Of a DNA stretch of 21,995 nucleotides, positions 7,249-14,131 are shown one piece after another. The notes beneath the pieces are model-generated. The model was not told the origin of the DNA. It worked only from the letters and a program-made list of their open reading frames with translations, and searched no databases. The DNA is from JANOYC01 sp031428675 (GTDB lineage: Bacteria > Actinomycetota > Actinomycetes > Actinomycetales > Microbacteriaceae): the NCBI GenBank assembly GCA_031428675.1, contig JANOYC010000097.1, positions 1 through 21,995 on the forward strand. The letters are read 5' to 3'. The position numbers were made by a program, and so were the translations under genes. Each line of letters begins with the position of its first letter. Position 1 is the first letter of the stretch.

Positions 7249-8066
7249 CGCGCGCCCTCCAGCTCGTCGAGGGAGCGGAAAGCGGCACCGATGCGGGAGA
7301 TTCGTGCTCGACCGTCACGGAGTCGCGCCCCGAGCACTGCCGCGCTGAGAGCGCTCATGACGCTCGCCACCGCGGCGTAGCTGTCGAACGCCGAAACGCT
7401 GTCGACGGAGCATTCAAGGAAGTGGTCGACCTCGCCCTGATATCGACGACCGCCAGCATCGGCCATCAGAACCGAGCGCGCGGGGCCTTCCGCCACGGTC
7501 GAAACAACTCGTGCGAATAATTCCGGTCGGCGCCGAAACCCGACGAGAATCACGACGTCGTTAGCGTCGAGCCCGGCGAGTTCTTCTCCGACCGATTGAC
7601 CCGGGAGCGGCGCAAGGTCGACGCCGTCTCTGGCCTGCGCGAGTTGCTGGCGAAGATGAAGGGCCATCGGATAGCTATTGCGGAACCCGATGACGAGCAC
7701 GCGTCTGGCCGCCGCGATCAGTTCGGCTACCGGCTCGATCTCAACGGTCGCGAACGCCGCGCGGAGATTCGCGAATTCCTGTTCGAGGTGTGTGGCGAAG
7801 TTCGGCGCGACCGGTCCGGCAACGGGGGTGCCCATAGAGCGTGCAGCGCGTGCGAGTTCCCTCAGTTCATCAGCGTTCTCGAAACCGAGACGGCGGTAAA
7901 GCCTGCTCACGGTTGCCTTCGACACGCCGCTCAATTGCGCGACCTCGGTCGCGTTGTAAACGGCCAGGTCGGCAAGATGGTCGCGCATGAAGTCCGCGGC
8001 GCGTTGCTCCCTGGGCGACAACTCCGCGTAGGCGAGGTCGAGTCGTTCAGCGATTCCCGCGCTCAC
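7245..8066 (-). CDS. MurR/RpiR-family transcriptional regulator (HTH plus SIS)
   Basis: The 273-residue protein has an N-terminal helix-turn-helix of the RpiR type at about residues 39-60 (NATEVAQLSGVSKATVSRLY). A C-terminal SIS domain spans about residues 105-250 (RRVLVIGFRNS, VVILVGFRR). SIS domains usually bind phosphosugars; in this operon the effector may instead be a ureide intermediate, which is inference. The gene is embedded between allC and sufU with GTGA overlaps on both sides, so it is made together with the enzymes it probably controls. Candidate target sites are the repeats in front of pucG and allB. Confidence 0.9.
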   Translation of the reverse strand: MSAGIAERLDLAYAELSPREQRAADFMRDHLADLAVYNATEVAQLSGVSKATVSRLYRRLGFENADELRELARAARSMGTPVAGPVAPNFATHLEQEFANLRAAFATVEIEPVAELIAAARRVLVIGFRNSYPMALHLRQQLAQARDGVDLAPLPGQSVGEELAGLDANDVVILVGFRRRPELFARVVSTVAEGPARSVLMADAGGRRYQGEVDHFLECSVDSVSAFDSYAAVASVMSALSAAVLGARLRDGRARISRIGAAFRSLDELEGAR

Positions 8067-9331
8067 CGACTGCTCCCGAGAACGTCCGCATGCTCGGCGT
8101 GGGCGAGCACCGCGGCCTCAAACGCATCGAGGGCGGCCGCGACGTCGGTTGCGATCACCGCTTCGTCGGGGTGATGACTGATGCCCCCGGTGCAGCGCAC
8201 GAATAGCATCGCGATCGGTGTCACCGCGACGACGGCCATGCCGTCGTGACCCGCCCTGCTCCAGATCGGCAGCGGATCGGCATCGCCCGTCGCGCGGATA
8301 CCCGCCTCGATCGACGCCCGGAGGTGCGGATCACACACCACGGCGTCCGCTCGGTACATTTCCCGCGCCTCAAGACGGAGCCCCCGCCGCTCGCAGATCT
8401 CGTGGGCCGACGACAGAATCATCGACAAACATTCGTCACGGATCTCATCGAGTTCGGCGCGAAGATCGAGGGTGAACTCGGCGGAACCGGGAATCACATT
8501 GACGCCACCGGGAAACGCCTGCATTCGTCCGACGGTGCCGACGGTGCCACGCAGCTTGCAGAGCCGCTCGATCTCGATCACGAGTTCGCTCGCGCCGACG
8601 AGGGCGTCGCGGCGTCGCTCGAACGGTGTACCGGCGTGACCCGCCGCGCCGACGATCGTGAGAGCCAGACGTCTCGCACCGGCGATCGAGGTGACGACGC
8701 CGAGTCGGCGATCGGCATCTTCCAGGATGGGGCCCTGCTCGATGTGCGTCTCCAGATAGCCCACGAGCGTTTCCGGTCTGCGGAACGCGCCCGGGAGTCG
8801 TGCCGGGTCGAGGCCGAAATCGTGGAACGCCTCCGCAAGGGTGATGCCGTCTTTATCGGTACGGTTCCACCAGTCGTCGTTCCAGGTTCCTGCGAGCGCC
8901 CGGCTACCGAGAAGCGCGGTTCCGAAACGGGTTCCCTCCTCGTCGCTGAAGGCAACCACTTCGAGCGCGAACGGCAACGCGCGGCCGCTCGCGCGGATGC
9001 GCGACACCACCTGGATCGCGAGCAGTACCCCGAGCATTCCGTCGTAGCGGCCGGCGTCGGGAACCGTGTCGATGTGCGATCCGAGGAGCAGCGCGGGAAG
9101 GTCGGGTTCACGACCCTCGATGCGCCCGCACTGGTTGCCGGCGGCATCCTGCCAGGTGGCCAGTCCCGCCTCTTCCATCCACCGGGCAACGAGAGCGTTG
9201 GCGGCGGCGTGTTCCGGCGAGAGGTGTACGCGTTCGAGTTTCTCAGGGTGCACGGAGATCGCGGCGAGATCGTTGCACCGCTCCAACACGAGATCGACCT
9301 CCGTGCGGGTCGCGCGAGTCATGCCGGTCAT
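8063..9331 (-). CDS. allC: Allantoate amidohydrolase (M20 family)
   Basis: AllC hydrolyses allantoate to (S)-ureidoglycine with release of ammonia and CO2. The 422-residue protein shows the M20 binuclear metal set: H86 (GSHIDTV), D97 (GRYDGMLG), the E131-E132 pair (SDEEGTRF), H196 (THIEQGP) and H386 near the end (ISHHPDE). N-carbamoyl-L-amino acid hydrolases and ureidoglycolate amidohydrolases share this fold, so the assignment leans on pathway context. The ATG at 9331 overlaps the pucG stop as ATGA and follows GGGAGA; frame-open codons up to 9364 lie inside pucG. The stop overlaps the regulator start. Confidence 0.9.
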   Translation of the reverse strand: MTGMTRATRTEVDLVLERCNDLAAISVHPEKLERVHLSPEHAAANALVARWMEEAGLATWQDAAGNQCGRIEGREPDLPALLLGSHIDTVPDAGRYDGMLGVLLAIQVVSRIRASGRALPFALEVVAFSDEEGTRFGTALLGSRALAGTWNDDWWNRTDKDGITLAEAFHDFGLDPARLPGAFRRPETLVGYLETHIEQGPILEDADRRLGVVTSIAGARRLALTIVGAAGHAGTPFERRRDALVGASELVIEIERLCKLRGTVGTVGRMQAFPGGVNVIPGSAEFTLDLRAELDEIRDECLSMILSSAHEICERRGLRLEAREMYRADAVVCDPHLRASIEAGIRATGDADPLPIWSRAGHDGMAVVAVTPIAMLFVRCTGGISHHPDEAVIATDVAAALDAFEAAVLAHAEHADVLGSSR

Positions 9332-10569
9332 GCCGGTTCTCCCACCATCGCGGAGTCGTACCAATCGAGCGCGGCCCCGACGCCGCTGCCCGCGGTCACG
9401 GTGGCTCCGCCGCGACGGAGAACGTGTTCGAGCGCGGCAAGAGTCGTCAGCACGGTGTCCCGTCGGGCGTTGTACCCCATCGTTCCGATGCGCCAGACGC
9501 GACCGTGCAACGGGCCGAACGACGTTCCGATCTCGATCCCGAAGTCGTCGAGCATAGTCGTCCGCGCGCCGTCACCGTTGATTCCCTCGGGAATCTCGAC
9601 CCCGACGACGTTCGTCATCTTCACGCTCTGATCGCCGAAAAGCGCAAGTCCCATCGCCGACAGCCCGGTCGCCATCGCGGTGCCGTGCAGTCGATGGCGT
9701 GCGATCGCCGTGTCGATTCCTTCCTCGAGCAGGATGCGGGCACACTCGCGGGCGCCGTACAGCATGCTCGTCGCCTCGGTGTGGTGGTTGAGTCGGCGGG
9801 GGCCCCAGTAGTCGAGGATCATCGCGAGGTCGAAGTAGTTCGAGCGGATGGGGCTGCTGATCACCCGGTCACCGTCGGCGCGAATGCCCGCTTCGATGCT
9901 CTTGCGTGCGTTGACAATCTCGACCGCGCGTGCGGACAGCGTGATGGGGGCGCTTCCCGATGGACCACCGAGACATTTCTGCAGGCCGGCGGTCGCAACA
10001 TCGATCCCCCAGGCATCCGTTTCGAATTCGTTGCCCCCTAACGTCGCGGTCGTGTCGGTGTAAAACAGCACGCCGTGCTTGTCGCACAGCCCGCCGATTT
10101 CATCGAGCGGCTGAGCGAGCGTTGTCGAGGTGTCGCCGTGCACGATTGCGAGGATCTTGGGCTTCGTCTCGCGGATGGCCTGCTCGATCGCTGCGGCAGA
10201 GAACACGGTGCCCCAGGCGACCTCCCGAACGTGCACATCGGCACCGCAGCGTTCGGCGATCTCACGCAGGAGGTGCCCGAAGCGCCCGAAGATGGGCACG
10301 AGCACACGATCGCCCGGCTCGATGAGCGACACGAGTGCCGCTTCGATTCCTGCCCGGGAGGTGCCGTCGATGAGGAGGGTTGCCTCATTACTGGTGCGGA
10401 ACACATCACGATAGAGATCCATCGTCTCGTTCATGTACACCGTCATTGCTGGGTCGTACTGACCGACGAGTTGCGCCGACATCGCCCGAAGAACACGCGG
10501 ATCGGCATTGATCGGCCCTGGCCCCATGAGCAGACGGGCGGGAGGGTTGATGGGCTGGGCTACGGTCAC
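9328..10569 (-). CDS. pucG: (S)-ureidoglycine-glyoxylate aminotransferase (PLP, fold type I)
   Basis: PucG moves the amino group of ureidoglycine to glyoxylate, giving oxalurate and glycine. The 413-residue protein has the family start (LLMGPGPINADPRVL), the substrate-specific Gln37 in VGQYDP, DGTSRAG at 68-74, the PLP lysine K198 in GLQKCLGGPSGS, and N261 in LNHHTE, equivalent to the Asn that with Gln37 marks PucG rather than alanine- or serine-glyoxylate aminotransferases. The start is a GTG at 10569 behind AAGGAG, spaced about 11 bases. It heads the pucG-allC-regulator-sufU unit, and a likely operator lies directly upstream. Confidence 0.93.
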   Translation of the reverse strand: MTVAQPINPPARLLMGPGPINADPRVLRAMSAQLVGQYDPAMTVYMNETMDLYRDVFRTSNEATLLIDGTSRAGIEAALVSLIEPGDRVLVPIFGRFGHLLREIAERCGADVHVREVAWGTVFSAAAIEQAIRETKPKILAIVHGDTSTTLAQPLDEIGGLCDKHGVLFYTDTTATLGGNEFETDAWGIDVATAGLQKCLGGPSGSAPITLSARAVEIVNARKSIEAGIRADGDRVISSPIRSNYFDLAMILDYWGPRRLNHHTEATSMLYGARECARILLEEGIDTAIARHRLHGTAMATGLSAMGLALFGDQSVKMTNVVGVEIPEGINGDGARTTMLDDFGIEIGTSFGPLHGRVWRIGTMGYNARRDTVLTTLAALEHVLRRGGATVTAGSGVGAALDWYDSAMVGEPA

Positions 10570-10601
10570 GTCGTTCGGTGCTCCTTCACGGCAATCTGGT
10601 T

Positions 10602-10642
10602 CACTTGTTTCAGCATCCCATATTACGGAACAAGTGTTTCAA
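10602..10642. promoter_or_regulatory. Operator-like inverted repeat upstream of pucG
   Basis: CACTTGTTTC (10602-10611) and GGAACAAGTG (10627-10636) form a 10-bp inverted repeat with one mismatch and a 15-base spacer. GGAACAAGTGTTTC (10627-10640) is itself an imperfect palindrome. TGTTTCAR occurs twice here (10606-10613, 10635-10642) and once before allB. A minus-strand TAATAT (-10-like, 10620-10625) lies between the arms, so a bound repressor would block pucG transcription. The TAATAT lacks a good -35. Function is inferred. Confidence 0.6.
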
Positions 10643-10672
10643 GATTATGACGGAGATCAGTGATCCCAGCGC

Positions 10673-12244
10673 TCAAGAGAGAAGTCGCGCCCACTGATCC
10701 CCCGCGTCCACCAGACTCAGGTCCGACCACCGCGGACCCACCAAACAGAGTCCGATCGGAGCCGGCGTGAGCGCCGAGGGTTGGGGTACTGTCATCGCCG
10801 GCACGCTCAGTGCTGGTCGTCCGGTGATACCGGCGACGCACGTCAGCCGAAGCGTGCTGGAACGCGTTCTCTCGATTTCGGCCGCATCAGCGAGCGCCGA
10901 CGGAGCAATGGACGACGTCGACGGCAACACCAGGATGCGGTCGCCGAGCACCGCGTCGAGGTCGTGACGGGCGGTCGCCAACCGGAGGCGAGCATCCGAC
11001 TCCTGCTGTGGGGTGATCGTCGCCGCCCAGGCGAAGCGAGCGGCGATCTCAGCGCCGAGCGCACCGGGATGAGCGTCGATCCACGCGCCGTGACTGCGCC
11101 ACGCTTCCGCAGCCTGCACAGTCCGAAAGATCTCGAACATATCGTCGATGTCTCCGAGGTCGACCTCGACGATGGGCGCCCTCAGACGCGGCGCAACCGT
11201 GTCGAGCGCCGCGTCGAACGCCCGTTGCACCGCTGGTTCGCACCTTCTGGCGAGTGCGGGCGCAACGACAAAGCTGGTACCTGCCGCCCGGTGTTCCCGC
11301 CCGATGAGCGACACCCGCGCCGCCGCAGAAACGGTGAGGGCGTCTCTCGCGAGCCAGCCGATCGTGTCAAAACTCGGAGCGAGCGGCAGCAGGCCGCGTG
11401 CGTCTACGGCTCCGTGTGTCGTGCGCAGACCCCACAGCCCTTGGTACGACGCTGGCACTCGGATCGAGCCACCGGTATCGGTGCCCAGACCGAGGCTGGC
11501 CTGCCCGAGCGCTACCGCAGAAGCTGGCCCGCTCGTTGATCCGCCGGGAATCCCTCCGACGACCGAGGGGTTTGGCGGGGTGCCGTAGTGCGGGTTGCGG
11601 CCGGCGACGCTGTAGGCGAACTCGTCAGTGTGGGCGATGCCGGTGATGCTCGCCCCCGCCTCAACCAGGGCCGCGACGGCCGCGGCGTGCTCGTCGGCGG
11701 CAGGGCTTTCGGCAAGGTACCGCGGCACTCCAGCACCGACGGCTTGTCCCGCCACGGCAAAAAGGTCCTTCACCGCGATCGAGTGGCCGCGGAGCTCACC
11801 GTCTGCGCCAGCGGGGACGAGCGGAGTGCCCACCACCCGCCAGATGGATGCCGCGATCGCCGGCGAGGGCAGACTCACGTGTGCCGCCCGCACGCGCCAG
11901 CCGTCAGCGAATCGGTGCCACAATTGCGACTGCTGGCCCCGCCCGCCCGAACGCGGTGCGGTGACCGCCACGACAAAAGCGGCGTCGGCATCGATCGCTC
12001 TCACGTCGACAGCGAGGATGCGGCGTTGCGGCGACCCACCCCGACCACGACGGAAGTCGCTGATCGCGTCGTGGCCGATGACCACCCCTCCCGCGTCGCC
12101 GCGAATGGTGTCGGCTCCGGGCGCGAACAGAGCGTCCAGCTCGGTGAGGTCGTTGGCCATCAGAGCTCGCTCATAGCGCCAGAAGGCCGCGATGAGCCCA
12201 TCAGGAGCATCACCGGAAAGGAAAACCGCCGCTTCGTCAGCCAC
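10673..12244 (-). CDS. Fused AtzH/HpxZ-like domain and amidase-signature hydrolase (AtzE/HpxY-like)
   Basis: The 523-residue protein has two parts. Residues about 10-130 resemble DUF3225 (AtzH/HpxZ, NTF2-like): FWRYERALMANDLTELDALF and WHRFADGWRVRAAHVS. Residues about 135-523 are an amidase-signature enzyme with an apparent Lys-cisSer-Ser triad K159 (AVKDLF), S236 (GGSTSG) and S260 (GTDTGGS). In Klebsiella hpxWXYZ these domains are separate HpxZ and HpxY proteins linked to oxalurate use, and in cyanurate degradation they are AtzH and AtzE. Here they are one chain beside pucG, which makes oxalurate. Substrate is not proven. The GTG start overlaps the end of the upstream amidase gene by eight bases. 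No AtzG/HpxX-like partner is seen. Confidence 0.85.
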   Translation of the reverse strand: MADEAAVFLSGDAPDGLIAAFWRYERALMANDLTELDALFAPGADTIRGDAGGVVIGHDAISDFRRGRGGSPQRRILAVDVRAIDADAAFVVAVTAPRSGGRGQQSQLWHRFADGWRVRAAHVSLPSPAIAASIWRVVGTPLVPAGADGELRGHSIAVKDLFAVAGQAVGAGVPRYLAESPAADEHAAAVAALVEAGASITGIAHTDEFAYSVAGRNPHYGTPPNPSVVGGIPGGSTSGPASAVALGQASLGLGTDTGGSIRVPASYQGLWGLRTTHGAVDARGLLPLAPSFDTIGWLARDALTVSAAARVSLIGREHRAAGTSFVVAPALARRCEPAVQRAFDAALDTVAPRLRAPIVEVDLGDIDDMFEIFRTVQAAEAWRSHGAWIDAHPGALGAEIAARFAWAATITPQQESDARLRLATARHDLDAVLGDRILVLPSTSSIAPSALADAAEIERTRSSTLRLTCVAGITGRPALSVPAMTVPQPSALTPAPIGLCLVGPRWSDLSLVDAGDQWARLLS

Positions 12245-13322
12245 CGAAATCAGCCATCCGGATGCGGGCGTGCACTCCCTTGACGAGGTCGACCACTTGA
12301 GAGATGTTGAAATCGGTCGCCGCGCTCAGGTATGCGTAGGCGAACGCCGGTTCCATTCGGTATCGCGCGCACAGGAGCCCGATCGCCGCTCGAACACAAT
12401 TCTGCACCGCTTCATCGAGGTCAGCGCTCATTCCGGTGGGCACGAGAAACTCGCTCGTCTCGGCGAGCGGCCCGACCAGCGCCCCGAATTGTTCCAAGGC
12501 CTCTTCTTTGGCGATCACGTCGAAGCGCACGGTTGCCCGCAACGATGCCTCCATCGCCGTCAAAGCGACTTCGCCATCACCCTGCGCGAAATGCGGGTCG
12601 CCGACATAGGCGAGCGCACCCTCGACCTGCACGGGAAGATACAAACGACTTCCCGCCGTAAGCAGGTTGATATCGATGTTCCCGCCGTGTGATCCCGGCG
12701 GCACGGAATGCGGACGCTCATCGCGGTCGACCGCTACCCCCATGATGCCGAGGAACGGCGCGAGCGGAAACCGGATGTCCGCCGGTCCACCGGCGCGCCT
12801 GGCCATGGTGCCGACCGCCACTCCACTCGTATCGTCGACGCCAGCGAAGACGCTCACGGTGCCGTCGACCGAAGGATATTCGCCGGGTAGTGCCCCACGA
12901 CCGTGACGGTTCGACACAACGCCGTAGGGCACGCGGCGGAGGGTTTCTACGACGGTCATGGCAAGCAGGTCGCCGCGACGAGCGCCCCGCACCCGGATCG
13001 GACCGGTCACCACGTGCGGGCCATCGGTGACGACGTTTCGCTGGCGCCCGGATGCCGCAAGCGCGATGGCGTCTCGAAGCACCATGTCGTGATCAACCCC
13101 GTGTGCGGCAAAAAACACTGCGGGGTCGCGTCCCTGATCCTCAAGAATGCCCTCGTGACTGAGGGTGTCGATGGTGACGTCGCTTCCGGAGTCGACGGTG
13201 AGAACCGGACTGTCGGCAGCGCACGGCAGCCGGCCCCAGAGCACGGCGGACGGTTCGGACGGCAAGTATGTCGAGGAACGCATGGGTCCGTCGCCGAGTT
13301 GCAGAGCATCCGTGCGGGGCAT
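12237..13322 (-). CDS. Acetamidase/formamidase family protein (FmdA/AmdA)
   Basis: This is a 361-residue member of the FmdA_AmdA family, metal-dependent hydrolases of small amides giving ammonia and a carboxylate. Supporting features are the SHEGILEDQGRDP region near residue 55, GPIRVRGARRGDLLAM, and the strongly typical core GSHGGNIDINLL and GDPHFAQGDGEVALTAME, followed by a C-terminal helical segment (AYAYLSAATDFNISQVVD). The substrate could be formamide, acetamide or, in this setting, oxamate from the oxalurate branch; the last is speculation. The ATG at 13322 follows GAGAGAGG. It is first in a two-gene unit with the AtzH-amidase fusion and diverges from the DUF1275 gene. Confidence 0.9.
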   Translation of the reverse strand: MPRTDALQLGDGPMRSSTYLPSEPSAVLWGRLPCAADSPVLTVDSGSDVTIDTLSHEGILEDQGRDPAVFFAAHGVDHDMVLRDAIALAASGRQRNVVTDGPHVVTGPIRVRGARRGDLLAMTVVETLRRVPYGVVSNRHGRGALPGEYPSVDGTVSVFAGVDDTSGVAVGTMARRAGGPADIRFPLAPFLGIMGVAVDRDERPHSVPPGSHGGNIDINLLTAGSRLYLPVQVEGALAYVGDPHFAQGDGEVALTAMEASLRATVRFDVIAKEEALEQFGALVGPLAETSEFLVPTGMSADLDEAVQNCVRAAIGLLCARYRMEPAFAYAYLSAATDFNISQVVDLVKGVHARIRMADFGG

Positions 13323-13404
13323 GCCGTAGGGCCTCTCTCGCGTCCAGTACTGTCTAAAGCCTAACCATCCAGAGGATCACGCATTGCCAGGGAGAGAGAT
13401 GTTC
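13323..13404. promoter_or_regulatory. Divergent intergenic region, formamidase gene / DUF1275 gene
   Basis: The 82 bases contain the perfect palindrome CAGTACTG (13345-13352). A minus-strand TAGGCT (13363-13358) could be a -10 box giving a leader of about 28 bases to the formamidase gene, and a plus-strand TACTGT (13348-13353) could serve the DUF1275 gene. Neither has a recognisable -35. The plus gene's AGGGAGAG ribosome binding site is at 13389-13396. Confidence 0.35.
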
Positions 13405-14097
13405 ATGCGCTTGAGGGAGCATCCGGCTGGCTTGCACCTAGGGCTCATGCTCGCTCTCACATTCTCGACCGGCATTATCGACGCCGTGGGCTTTCTTGGG
13501 CTCGACCGGGTCTTCACCGGCAACATGACGGGCAACGTCGTCATCCTCGGCATGGCTATCGCCGGCGGAGACGACCTGCCCGTTTTCGGCCCCGTCATCG
13601 CGCTACTGGCCTTTCTCCTGGGCGCACTGATCGCGGGCAGGGCACTGCGCGACCTGCCCGCTGGCTGGTCGACGCGCTCCACCGTCCTCTTCGGCGCAGT
13701 CGGCACCATTCTCGCCGCGGGCAGCGTCGTCGCGTTCGCCAGCACCGACGATCGGCCAGACGTGGTCGCGCTCGCTCTCACCGGCGCGCTCGGTCTCGCG
13801 ATGGGCGCGCAAGCCGGCAGCGCTCGCCATATCGCCGTGAAAGACGTCACCACGGTGGTTGTCACATCGACCCTGGTCGGGGTGGCCTTCGATTCCCGTT
13901 TCGGCGGCAACGCCAATCAGCAGTGGAAGCGTCGATGGGGCGCCATCCTACTTATCGGACTTGGCGCGTTCGCCGGGGCCCTGCTGCTCATCGTGCACCT
14001 GGGTCTCGGCATCGCGGTCTCGGCCGTGATCACGCTCGTGGTCGCTGTGCTTGGCCACCTCGGTCGCCCCCATCCGATTGCATCGACCGATCGTTGA
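13405..14097 (+). CDS. DUF1275 / YoaK-family membrane protein
   Basis: This is a 230-residue polytopic membrane protein of the DUF1275 family. The diagnostic N-terminal block reads LTFSTGIIDAVGFLGLDRVFTGNMTGN, followed by about six hydrophobic helices and the central GLAMGAQAGSARHIAVKDVTTVVVTSTL motif, which is also characteristic. The biochemical role of the family is not established. The ATG at 13405 lies six bases after GGAGAGAG; ATG 13399 is closer to the site and a TTG at 13384 is less likely. It diverges from the formamidase gene, so it may belong to the ureide region, but nothing in the sequence demonstrates this. Confidence 0.88.
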   Translation: MRLREHPAGLHLGLMLALTFSTGIIDAVGFLGLDRVFTGNMTGNVVILGMAIAGGDDLPVFGPVIALLAFLLGALIAGRALRDLPAGWSTRSTVLFGAVGTILAAGSVVAFASTDDRPDVVALALTGALGLAMGAQAGSARHIAVKDVTTVVVTSTLVGVAFDSRFGGNANQQWKRRWGAILLIGLGAFAGALLLIVHLGLGIAVSAVITLVVAVLGHLGRPHPIASTDR

Positions 14098-14131
14098 CAA
14101 CTCCTCGATAACCGTGCTGAATGGAACGCAA

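Noticed and set aside
8246..9631. 461-codon plus-strand open frame
   Set aside because: It is antisense to allC and pucG, with the composition expected of a GC-rich shadow and no recognisable domain.
10673..12244. Glutamyl-tRNA amidotransferase subunit GatA
   Set aside because: The amidase motifs are shared, but the DUF3225-like N-terminus and the lack of gatB/gatC nearby point to the AtzE/HpxY group.
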